Below, one piece after another: positions 43,481 to 51,800 of a stretch of DNA of 64,000 nucleotides. Both the position numbers and the translations under genes were made by a program. The stretch spans positions 1 to 64,000 of the forward strand of contig JBDVKF010000064.1 in assembly GCA_039960995.1 (NCBI GenBank), written 5' to 3'. This stretch comes from JABSSA01 sp039960995. Lineage in GTDB: Bacteria; Pseudomonadota; Alphaproteobacteria; Rhodobacterales; Rhodobacteraceae. Every line of letters begins with the position of its first letter. The first letter of the stretch is position 1. Below the pieces are notes generated by a model. The model ran no database searches. It saw only the letters and a program-made list of their open reading frames with translations, and was not told the DNA's origin.

Positions 43481-44953
43481 ATGACCAAACTCGTCCGTAT
43501 AGACGAGGCCCGTTCACGTGTGAGCGGGCTTTCAGTAAACACCACGCTATATGCAACAAAACAGGTCGAAACCGACCGGGCATCGATCAAATCGCTGCGC
43601 GTATTGGACAAGCTATCAAACGGAGTTCGCGACCTCGCGACTGCGGGTTTTCTGAGCGCGCAAGCGAGTGTTGATCGGGCGGTTTTGACGCCAGATTTTC
43701 ATCGTGGCGCCACTTTGCCAGTCGGAATTGCCTTGGCGATGAACGGCGCTGTGGTCCCGGGGGCCATTGGAAATGACATTGGCTGTGGAATGGCTTTTGC
43801 AGTTCTGGATGGCATCGTTGCGCAAGAGCTGCTCGCGATATGGCCAAAGTTGCCTTCACTTCTCAGGCATAGCTTTTTTCAAGGAGGCAGACGGATCGAG
43901 GCAAGCCCAGATTCGCGTCGTGCGTTGCTATCCCAGGGAATCGCAGCGTTGGACGCAAAAATGCTCAGCGATGTTTGGGGCGACGCTCCTGCAAATATAG
44001 GCCAACAGCTTGAGTCTGCGGTTCATGATCCATTCGGACCAATAGCGCCAGGCAGCCCATTTGATGAATGGATAGCACCCGGTGGACGCGACGGGATCAG
44101 TCGTGACCAACTGCTTGGCACGATTGGTGGCGGTAACCACTTTGTGGAAGTGCAGGAAATCACAAAAATAAACGACGGTGGTGCGGCTTGGGCTTGGGGT
44201 CTGCGATGTGGCAGCGTTGGTGTAATGGTGCATTCGGGTTCCGTCAGTTTGGGGCGCGCTGTTGTCAACGTACATGATGCAAGGCTGCGTGCGCGGTTGC
44301 CTAACCAACTTCGACGACCCGAGTTCGGGTTGATGCCCTATCCCACAACGGGTTCGAACGGCGATCTTGGGCGCTCTTATCTCCAGGATATGACCGCCGC
44401 CGCACGCTTCGCAGCGCTCAATCGAATTTTCTTATCGCTTATGGTGCGGCAAAAACTTTCAGAAGCGCTGGGTCGAAATGTAGGATGGCGCTTAATTCAC
44501 GATTTGCCGCACAATTTAATTTGGCATGAAAAGAACGATACATTGCTTCACCGAAAGGGCGCATGTCCCGCTTTGCAAGGCCAAGGTTATATGGAAGAAA
44601 GCCGTTTTGCGTGTGGGACGCCAGTGATTGTTCCTGGCTCGATGGGCTCCTCGAGCGCTCTGCTCAAAGGGATTGGCAACCCTGAGTGCCTTTCCAGTGC
44701 GCCTCATGGCGCGGGCCGTGTATTGTCGCGTAACGCGGCAAGAGCGCATTTGGCGCCGACTATTTCTCGTGTCGTCACACCGCAAGACGTCAGAACAGCA
44801 CGCTCTGACATACGCCATGAAGCAGAACGTCGATTGGCCGAAGAGGCACCGCGCGCATATAAACCCATCGAGCCTGTCGTCGACACGATGGTCCTTGGCG
44901 GGATGGCCACGGATGTCGCGCGACTGAAACCTCTCTTCACGATCAAAGGATAA
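43481..44953 (+). CDS. Divergent RtcB-family RNA ligase
   Basis: The 490-residue protein shows RtcB signature segments in order: PDFHRGATLPVG, GNDIGCGM, GTIGGGNHFVEVQ, VMVHSGSVSLG, LPHNLIW, HRKGA, VIVPGSMG and SSAPHGAGR. The metal Cys, the His of GGGNH, and the guanylylated His of HGAGR are all present, so it should be active in joining 2',3'-cyclic phosphate (or 3'-phosphate) RNA ends to 5'-OH. It is longer and differs from housekeeping RtcB (408 aa in E. coli). No archease or PrfH gene is adjacent. The ATG at 43481 has AAAGG 6 bases upstream. It lies in the putative island. Confidence 0.78.
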   Translation: MTKLVRIDEARSRVSGLSVNTTLYATKQVETDRASIKSLRVLDKLSNGVRDLATAGFLSAQASVDRAVLTPDFHRGATLPVGIALAMNGAVVPGAIGNDIGCGMAFAVLDGIVAQELLAIWPKLPSLLRHSFFQGGRRIEASPDSRRALLSQGIAALDAKMLSDVWGDAPANIGQQLESAVHDPFGPIAPGSPFDEWIAPGGRDGISRDQLLGTIGGGNHFVEVQEITKINDGGAAWAWGLRCGSVGVMVHSGSVSLGRAVVNVHDARLRARLPNQLRRPEFGLMPYPTTGSNGDLGRSYLQDMTAAARFAALNRIFLSLMVRQKLSEALGRNVGWRLIHDLPHNLIWHEKNDTLLHRKGACPALQGQGYMEESRFACGTPVIVPGSMGSSSALLKGIGNPECLSSAPHGAGRVLSRNAARAHLAPTISRVVTPQDVRTARSDIRHEAERRLAEEAPRAYKPIEPVVDTMVLGGMATDVARLKPLFTIKG

Positions 44954-45553
44954 ATTCAGCCTTCACGTTTTGTAGACCTGACTTCGTTCTAAAGCAGTCA
45001 TTCAGTGAGGTTGCAGCATTTGGCAAAGTGGGCTCACAGCCGCCGCTCGCTGCGTGACACGCCAATGTCTGGTATGCCATTTTCAATGAATTGGGTCAGT
45101 TGTTGACGTAAAGGTCAATTTCGTCTGACGTCTTACAGCAAGGATGCCTTCCTGTAGATTGTTCAATCAATTCGGCCAATATAGCAATGATGATGGTGGC
45201 CCCGGCCAAGCGTGGGCGCACGGGATGGCGATGCAGTCCCCATCTTCGACAAGAGCCAGCGCCTCGCCCATGGTGTATGCACGTGCCCAGCCTTGCCGCC
45301 GATCTGGTAAGTCAAGGTCGCTGCATATGATGACTTTCCAAACTTTCATGCAAAACACTATGTAGGCGCTTTGTTGACAGTCTGTTGCCAACCTCACGGT
45401 GCACAATGTCACAAAAGCCGCACAGAGAAAATTGGCCGCACCGCATATGAGGGCGGTTAATCTGAAGCGCGAGGGATTCGGGGGGAAATTCAGGGGAAAA
45501 TTCGAACGGGAACGAAACTTAACTATTCTTAACAATGATTTAAGGTGGCTTTA
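44954..45553. other. Intergenic region between rtcB-like gene and tRNA-Leu
   Basis: One weak minus-strand coding candidate exists at 45167-45349 (60 codons, MKVWKVIICSDLDLPDRR...). It has no clear Shine-Dalgarno and no known family. Otherwise nothing is seen, and no integrase remnant can be identified. Confidence 0.35.
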
Positions 45554-45640
<87 letters not shown>

Positions 45641-45801
45641 ACAGATGCGTGAGAAGCGCGTTTAAGGCTGTGATTGAAGCCTGTCAAACGGATTCTGAGT
45701 TTTGTATTCAAGTTGAACGGTAAGCGGCGAATTGGCGTCTTGTTCAGATGCCCAGACAGCTGTATCCCAAAGTACCACCGCACCAATCGGGAGCCGAACG
45801 C

Positions 45802-46782
45802 ATGTCCAAGCTGGTAACGATCTATGGAGGGTCCGGATTCGTCGGACGTTACATTGCACGTCGTATGGCCAAGGCCGGTTGGCGGGTGCGCGTTGCTGTG
45901 CGTCGCCCGAACGAAGCTATTTTCGTCAAACCTTACGGTGTTGTAGGCCAGGTAGAGCCTGTTTTGTGCAATATTCGGGACGATCAATCAGTGGCTTCGG
46001 TCATGACAGGCGCGGATGCGGTTGTGAATTGTGTGGCTGTTCTGGCCTCGAACGGCAAGAACACGTTCGAAGCCGTTCAGGCGGAAGGTGCAACGCGAAT
46101 CGCACGGATCGCCGCAGAGCAGGGCATTGAAACAATGGTGCATCTGTCATCGATTGGCGCTGATGCATCGGCAGAAAGCGAATACCAGCAAACGAAGGCA
46201 GAAGGCGAAGCAGGCGTGTTGAAGCACATGCCAAATGCGACCATTCTGCGCCCGTCCATTATTTTTGGGTCTGACGACTCGTTTTTTAACCGCTTCGCCG
46301 GGATGACTCGGTTTGGTCCCATCTTGCCGGTGATTGGGGCCAGTACGAAATTCCAACCCGTTCATGTTGACGATGTTGCACAGGCGGCTGAATTCGCGTT
46401 GTTGGGTCAAGCGGAAGCAGGTGTTTATGAGTTGGGCGGTCCCGACGTGCACACCTTCCGCGATCTCATGACAAAAATGCTGGGTGTTATTCATCGCCGG
46501 CGTTTGGTTCTAAATATGCCGTTTTGGGTTGCGCGGATCATGGGGTTTGCCTTTGACATGGCAAACGCGATGTCCTTGGGACTTGTTCCTGCGATGGTGA
46601 CCCGCGATCAGGTTAAGACCCTAAAAAGTGACAATGTGGTTTCCAATGACGCGCTTGGGTTTGACGATCTAGGCATTGAACCAGTTGCATTGGACGCAGT
46701 CCTGCCAGAGTATCTTTGGCCCTATCGTCCATCCGGGCAATATGACGATATCAAAAACAGTGCGCGTAATCTTCAGGCGTAA
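45802..46782 (+). CDS. Complex I NDUFA9-subunit-like NAD(P)-binding protein
   Basis: The 326-residue protein has a Rossmann start VTIYGGSGFVGRYIARRM and the atypical short-chain-dehydrogenase layout of the NDUFA9/complex-I-associated family, with VHLSSIGADASAESEYQ (YxxxK-like), and HVDDVAQAA. In alphaproteobacteria it is a conserved accessory of NADH dehydrogenase. The ATG at 45802 has GGGAG 9 bases upstream. Its end overlaps the convergent uppP by 10 bases. Confidence 0.82.
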   Translation: MSKLVTIYGGSGFVGRYIARRMAKAGWRVRVAVRRPNEAIFVKPYGVVGQVEPVLCNIRDDQSVASVMTGADAVVNCVAVLASNGKNTFEAVQAEGATRIARIAAEQGIETMVHLSSIGADASAESEYQQTKAEGEAGVLKHMPNATILRPSIIFGSDDSFFNRFAGMTRFGPILPVIGASTKFQPVHVDDVAQAAEFALLGQAEAGVYELGGPDVHTFRDLMTKMLGVIHRRRLVLNMPFWVARIMGFAFDMANAMSLGLVPAMVTRDQVKTLKSDNVVSNDALGFDDLGIEPVALDAVLPEYLWPYRPSGQYDDIKNSARNLQA

Positions 46783-47576
46783 GCCCACCCCAGCAAAGCC
46801 AGACCCAAAAAGACACGGTAGATCACATAGGGTGTGAAACTGACCGACTTGAGCAATTGAAACATCAGTTTCAAAGCCAATAGAGCTGCGACAAATGCAA
46901 AACCTGCTGCGATCGAGGCATCCTTTGCCAATTCCCAATTTGCCTGACCGACGACGTCCAAGCTGAGCACGGCGCCAGAGGCTAGGATAATGGGGATGGA
47001 CATCAACATCGCCAAACGGGCCGACCCTTGCCGATCATAGCCGAGGTGACGCGCCGCAGTGATAGTGATGCCTGAACGTGATGTGCCGGGAATTAGCGCC
47101 AAGCATTGCGCCAGACCCATGAACACCGCGTGTTTAATTGTCCATTCCTCGGCCTTGCGGTCCACAGCACCCTTGCGATCCGTCCATAGCAAGAGGAGCC
47201 CAAACAAGAGAGTCGTCCACCCGATGACAACGACAGACCGAAACACTTCGTCTAAACCGGTGACTTTTATGACCAACCCGACGATCACTGCTGGGATGGT
47301 CGCAATAATCAAGCACAAGGCTAGGAATGAGCCTTTTGTGTCTACCTTTCCCCGGATTAGGCGAGATAGGCCGACTAGCGCCTCTTTTACATCGCTCCAG
47401 AAATATAGAATGACTGCAAACAACGTACCCAGATGCACGGCGATATCGATTGCCAATCCTTGATCTTGTGCCCCGGTTAAATTCGGCAACAAGATCAGGT
47501 GGCCCGAGCTGGATACAGGCAAAAATTCCGTTATGCCTTGGATCACCGCCACTAGTAATAGTTGAAAAAGAGTCAT
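46773..47576 (-). CDS. uppP: Undecaprenyl-diphosphatase
   Basis: The 267-residue integral membrane protein has the BacA/UppP motifs QGITEFLPVSSSGHL (with Glu and Ser residues of the active site) and PGTSRSGIT in the second half. It dephosphorylates undecaprenyl diphosphate, recycling the lipid carrier of cell wall synthesis, and can confer bacitracin tolerance. No operon partner. Confidence 0.93.
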   Translation of the reverse strand: MTLFQLLLVAVIQGITEFLPVSSSGHLILLPNLTGAQDQGLAIDIAVHLGTLFAVILYFWSDVKEALVGLSRLIRGKVDTKGSFLALCLIIATIPAVIVGLVIKVTGLDEVFRSVVVIGWTTLLFGLLLLWTDRKGAVDRKAEEWTIKHAVFMGLAQCLALIPGTSRSGITITAARHLGYDRQGSARLAMLMSIPIILASGAVLSLDVVGQANWELAKDASIAAGFAFVAALLALKLMFQLLKSVSFTPYVIYRVFLGLALLGWAYA

Positions 47577-47791
47577 TTAACCGCCAACCTTCTGCTAGCA
47601 TCACCTTTACAAGGGGTTGATTCCAAAGGCAAAGCGCGAATTAAGGTCCGATTCGGTCATTAATTTTTGCAGATTTTATCTATCCACTCCGAAAAATGTC
47701 AGGGAAACTCTTTAATAGGTCAGTAGTTTTGACTTTTATCTGACTTCATGTTCGCTTAAAGAACCCCTCAGATGACGTTGGGAGAATGGGT

Positions 47792-49231
47792 ATGGCGAAG
47801 CAGCCTATGCTGAAATTTGTGAAGATCGACCGGGACATGCCGGAAAAACGAGTGGCAGAATCGCGCCGCGAGGATTTTCACGAGATCTATGCCGAATATG
47901 CCGACGCAAAGGCAAAGGAACAGTCCAGCCGCTGCAGCCAGTGTGGCGTTCCCTATTGCCAATCCCATTGCCCGTTGCACAACAACATTCCCGACTGGCT
48001 CCGCCTGACGGCCGAAGGGCGTCTGCGCGAAGCGTATGAGATCAGCCAAGCCACAAACACCTTCCCGGAAATCTGCGGACGCATTTGCCCGCAGGACCGT
48101 CTGTGCGAAGGCAACTGCGTCATTGAACAATCTGGCCATGGCACCGTGACCATCGGATCGGTCGAAAAATACATCACCGACACTGCGTGGGAAAACGGTT
48201 GGGTCCAACCAGGCACCCCGACAACGGAACGCACAGAAAGCGTTGGCATCATTGGCGCAGGGCCCGGTGGCCTTGCCGCGGCTGATGTGCTGCGCCGTGC
48301 GGGATTACAAGTCACTGTATACGACCGCTACGACCGCGCCGGAGGATTGCTGACCTATGGCATTCCCGGTTTCAAACTGGAAAAAGACGTGGTCATGCGC
48401 CGCAATGAACAGCTGGAACAAGCTGGCGTAAAATTCGTTCAAAACTGCGATGTAGACGCCGAAAAATTCGCCTCGATCCGTTCAGAACATGATGCCATCA
48501 TTGTGGCCACAGGTGTCTATAAAAGCAGGGAATTGGGCGGGCCGCAGGTGATTGCCGACGGCATCGAAAAAGCAATCGATTACCTGACAGCGTCAAACCG
48601 CAAATCCTTTGGCGATGACGTGCCTGAATTCGACAGCGGACGCTTGGATGCCAAAGGCAAACGCGTCGTTGTGATTGGCGGCGGTGATACGGCGATGGAT
48701 TGCGTCCGAACAGCCATCCGACAAGGCGCTGAATCAGTCAAGTGTCTCTACCGTCGTGACCGCGCAAACATGCCCGGTTCACAACGCGAAGTCACAAACG
48801 CCGAAGAAGAAGGTGTTGTCTTTGAATGGCTGACTGCCCCAAAAGGGTTCGTCGAATCCGATGGCCGCGTCACCGGTGTGAACGTACAGCGTATGCGCCT
48901 TGGCGCGCCGGATGTCACAGGTCGTCAAGCACCTGAACTGATCGAAGGTTCAGACTATGTCGAAGACGCAGATATCGCCATCAAGGCACTGGGGTTCGAA
49001 CCCGAAGATTTGCCAACCATGTGGAGCGAACCCGCGTTGCAAGTGACACGTTGGGGCACGATCAAAGCCGAATTCACGACGGGTAAAACCGAACTGGATG
49101 GGGTTTATGCCGTGGGTGATATCGTGCGGGGCGCGTCTCTTGTGGTTTGGGCCATTCGGGATGGGCGCGACTGTGCAGAAGCGATTCTTGAAAAACTTGG
49201 CGTCGGCACAACGGCCATCGCAGCCGAGTGA
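47792..49231 (+). CDS. gltD: Glutamate synthase small subunit
   Basis: The 479-residue protein has the N-terminal cysteine motifs of the glutamate synthase small subunit (RCSQCGVPYCQSHCPLHN, EICGRICPQDRLCEGNC) that bind [4Fe-4S] clusters, then an FAD-binding GIIGAGPGGLAAADVL and an NADPH-binding VVIGGGDTAMDC. It supplies electrons from NADPH to the large subunit GltB for glutamate synthesis. The ATG at 47792 is preferred to the one at 47786, since GGGAG is 8 bases from the former and too close to the latter. gltB is four genes downstream. Confidence 0.93.
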   Translation: MAKQPMLKFVKIDRDMPEKRVAESRREDFHEIYAEYADAKAKEQSSRCSQCGVPYCQSHCPLHNNIPDWLRLTAEGRLREAYEISQATNTFPEICGRICPQDRLCEGNCVIEQSGHGTVTIGSVEKYITDTAWENGWVQPGTPTTERTESVGIIGAGPGGLAAADVLRRAGLQVTVYDRYDRAGGLLTYGIPGFKLEKDVVMRRNEQLEQAGVKFVQNCDVDAEKFASIRSEHDAIIVATGVYKSRELGGPQVIADGIEKAIDYLTASNRKSFGDDVPEFDSGRLDAKGKRVVVIGGGDTAMDCVRTAIRQGAESVKCLYRRDRANMPGSQREVTNAEEEGVVFEWLTAPKGFVESDGRVTGVNVQRMRLGAPDVTGRQAPELIEGSDYVEDADIAIKALGFEPEDLPTMWSEPALQVTRWGTIKAEFTTGKTELDGVYAVGDIVRGASLVVWAIRDGRDCAEAILEKLGVGTTAIAAE

Positions 49232-49323
49232 AAGACAGCTTTCGCGCCCGAAAGCCAGCCATCAAAAACCGGGACAGACCAGCCCAAAACCACGAAAGAC
49301 AGCTTTGAGGCCTGAAAGCCAGC
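49230..49323. repeat. Imperfect direct repeat after gltD
   Basis: A 30-base unit beginning GAAAGACAGCTTT occurs at 49230-49259 and again at 49294-49323, differing at about six positions. Each unit contains CTTT...GAAAG arms; the first (CTTTCG-CGCC-CGAAAG) is a perfect 6-bp stem. They may act as weak terminator or processing signals. Confidence 0.5.
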
Positions 49324-49415
49324 TTTCATGTCTAACCAGCGAAATCGTCCAACTAGGACAACAGTTTTGACCTAAACCGTGTCAATCGAAACTGAGTAGC
49401 GAGCGGAGATAAAAA

Positions 49416-49859
49416 ATGTCGGCAACGGCAAATCGCAAAAAATCAGGAATGTGCCTGTGCGGCGCGGTGAAATTCCGCGCCCATGTGCCTGATTCTGCGA
49501 TTCAGCTGTGCCATTGCCAACAATGCCAGCGTTGGACTGGGGGCGGGCCACTGTCTGTTGTGCGGGTCAAAGACGTCGAAATCTCTGGTCAGGACATGAT
49601 CCAATCCTATCACGCCAGCGCCCATGGCGAACGCGCCTTTTGCAAGGTCTGCGGAACAAACCTGTATTGGAAGATGCAGGACCATTCGGTCACCTTTTTG
49701 CCCGTGGGTTTGTTTGATGATCAGACTGGCATGGACGTGCGCGAAGAAATATTCGTGGACCGCCGACCAGAGTGGTTACCCGCGCATCAAGATGCCAACC
49801 AGCAAGACGAAGCCGCGATGCAAGCACAGCTTCGGGAATTTTTGGATGGGCAATCATGA
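49416..49859 (+). CDS. GFA/Mss4-like zinc protein
   Basis: The 147-residue protein has the GFA fold zinc ligands: CLCGAV, CHCQQCQ and CKVCGTN. This family includes glutathione-dependent formaldehyde-activating enzyme and CENP-V proteins; actual activity of small stand-alone members is mostly unknown. It is translationally coupled to a second copy downstream. Confidence 0.82.
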   Translation: MSATANRKKSGMCLCGAVKFRAHVPDSAIQLCHCQQCQRWTGGGPLSVVRVKDVEISGQDMIQSYHASAHGERAFCKVCGTNLYWKMQDHSVTFLPVGLFDDQTGMDVREEIFVDRRPEWLPAHQDANQQDEAAMQAQLREFLDGQS

Positions 49860-50287
49860 TGGCGTCCAATCAAATCACTGGGTCGTGCTTATGTGGTGCG
49901 ATCAAGGTTCAGGCCAAGGTCAGCAAACCCGCCTTGCGCGCCTGCCATTGCGAGATGTGCCGCAAATTGACGTCGTCGATGTTCATGTCCGTGAACACAG
50001 ATCAGGACAGCATACAAATTACAGGCGATGTCGCGGTGTATGCGTCGTCCGAATGGGCAGAACGCGGATTTTGCCGCGCCTGCGGGTCGGTGATCTTTTA
50101 CAGCACCAAGGAAGACGGCGCGCGAAACCTATCTGCAGGTCTGTTCGAAAACGCCGCCCACGCACCTTTGAAAATGGAGTTTTTCTCAGACAACTGCCCC
50201 AACGCCTATGTGCTGGCGGGGGACCAAGAGAAACTGACAGCAGAACAGACAATCGCGTTGTTTATCGGTGAAGGAGACAACGCGTGA
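49856..50287 (+). CDS. GFA/Mss4-like zinc protein (second copy)
   Basis: The 143-residue protein has CLCGAI, CHCEMCR and CRACGS at the GFA zinc positions. It is paralogous to the gene before it, starts within that gene's stop codon (ATGATG at 49856) and ends in a 4-base overlap with the next gene. Confidence 0.82.
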   Translation: MMASNQITGSCLCGAIKVQAKVSKPALRACHCEMCRKLTSSMFMSVNTDQDSIQITGDVAVYASSEWAERGFCRACGSVIFYSTKEDGARNLSAGLFENAAHAPLKMEFFSDNCPNAYVLAGDQEKLTAEQTIALFIGEGDNA

Positions 50288-50979
50288 GCACCGTCTCTAA
50301 GGACAAAGAGGTCCAGTTGAAACCGATAGCCACGCTGGGAAACTGGTGTGTTCGTCTAATGTTCGTAATGGTTTTTCTGGAGCTTGTGAGCTTTGGAACG
50401 CTGCTTAATGAGTACAGGCTGGCGGTCATCGATGAGCCGTTCCCAAGTTTTGCATCTGAAGAGGCCTATTTTCAAGCGTTCGATCTAGCAGTGGAATTAG
50501 ATAGTCTTTCGTATTTCGCGTACTTTTTGGTTGGGTCCATTGGCTTTTCTTTGAATGTTTTTTGGATTTTTCGGTCAACTCACAACGCTGCGGTAATTGA
50601 TCCCAAACCCGGGCGCATATCAAAATGGATGGCGTTGTTGTACAACTTCATCCCAATCGTGCATTGGTGGATGCCGTTCAGAACTGTAACACAGGTTTGG
50701 CATAGCTCGCTTGGCAATAACGACCCGCTTAATTTGCGAGCGCCTACATTCTTTTGGGCGTGGTGGATCTGTTGGATCATCTACGTGTCGATCACGCAAG
50801 GATCTAGTGATTTTATGGGATACGATGCTTCGGATTCCTATCTGAAGGGGCTTCAGGCGAATATATTCAAGGTACCCTTTGGTGTTGTAACGTTTTACGT
50901 TTTCGCCCGGATAATCCGCCGCATTACTGACGCACAGAGCGCCGCTTTGGACGCTAACTTGGGGGGCGCACAGACATGA
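50284..50979 (+). CDS. DUF4328 membrane protein
   Basis: The 231-residue protein has five to six hydrophobic segments and the DUF4328 features WIFRSTHNAAVI, FIPIVHWWMPFRTVTQVW and a C-terminal segment ending RIIRRITDAQ. Starts with GTG overlapping the previous stop. Function unknown. Confidence 0.65.
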   Translation: MSTVSKDKEVQLKPIATLGNWCVRLMFVMVFLELVSFGTLLNEYRLAVIDEPFPSFASEEAYFQAFDLAVELDSLSYFAYFLVGSIGFSLNVFWIFRSTHNAAVIDPKPGRISKWMALLYNFIPIVHWWMPFRTVTQVWHSSLGNNDPLNLRAPTFFWAWWICWIIYVSITQGSSDFMGYDASDSYLKGLQANIFKVPFGVVTFYVFARIIRRITDAQSAALDANLGGAQT

Positions 50980-51106
50980 CCAGTTTGAAGCAAGCGCAGT
51001 TGACCACCTTTTTTGGAAAGCCCGAGCAGACGAATTCACGGGGTCGGCATATGTGCATACAGCGTTCGCATGATGATCCGTCCGGGTTTAAAAGATGGGA
51101 CAGACT

Positions 51107-51763
51107 ATGAAATTTTTAGGGCCTCTTATTGCGGTGCTGTGCCTGTTTCCGGCCGTTGCATCTGCGGACAGAGCCGATCAGTTGTTGAAAGGGTGCAAAC
51201 CGATCCTGTCGGCGCATAAGAAATCATGTGAAGTCGAGCATGTATATGACTGTGGCCAACGCGGATTTGGGTATTTGACTGCGACCGGCGGCAAACGCAA
51301 TTTTCTTCAATTCACAGGGCCTGACGGTGAATCTGGCAACTTCTATCGTTTCATTGATCCCTTAGAAATTACTGTCGAGAGCGAGCAAATAAAGTACTCT
51401 TCTAAGCAATTGCTGAGAACAGGTAAGTCGACGTCTGAGAGTATCATTCGGGTTAAAACCGGCGCTTTGACCGAGCGTGTTAATGTCGTCTACAAAGCGC
51501 GATTGAAAAAGAAACGCGTGTCATTTGCGGGATATGAATTCGTCACAGGCAAAGGCGATGTGAAGATGACCAATTTGACGAACGGCGACAAGACGACCAT
51601 CTCTTATGATTTGCTCGTTTCAACACAGAACAGTGTCTACCTGACGGGACGACAAACGATCAAGCGTGCGCGGGGCACGCAGACGTTCAACAAATCGATC
51701 CAAAATATTGTTGGTCCGGGTGAACCCGGATTTCTATCAGACAAAGGCCAGTTTGGTTGCTGA
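51107..51763 (+). CDS. Exported hypothetical protein
   Basis: The 218-residue protein has a signal peptide (MKFLGPLIAVLCLFPAVASA) and four cysteines. It is otherwise unrecognised. The ATG at 51107 places the signal peptide correctly; an ATG at 51095 adds four residues. It lies 37 bases before gltB. Confidence 0.6.
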   Translation: MKFLGPLIAVLCLFPAVASADRADQLLKGCKPILSAHKKSCEVEHVYDCGQRGFGYLTATGGKRNFLQFTGPDGESGNFYRFIDPLEITVESEQIKYSSKQLLRTGKSTSESIIRVKTGALTERVNVVYKARLKKKRVSFAGYEFVTGKGDVKMTNLTNGDKTTISYDLLVSTQNSVYLTGRQTIKRARGTQTFNKSIQNIVGPGEPGFLSDKGQFGC

Positions 51764-51800
51764 TCATAGCACCAGCTGATGAGGAGAAGGGATCTCTGAG

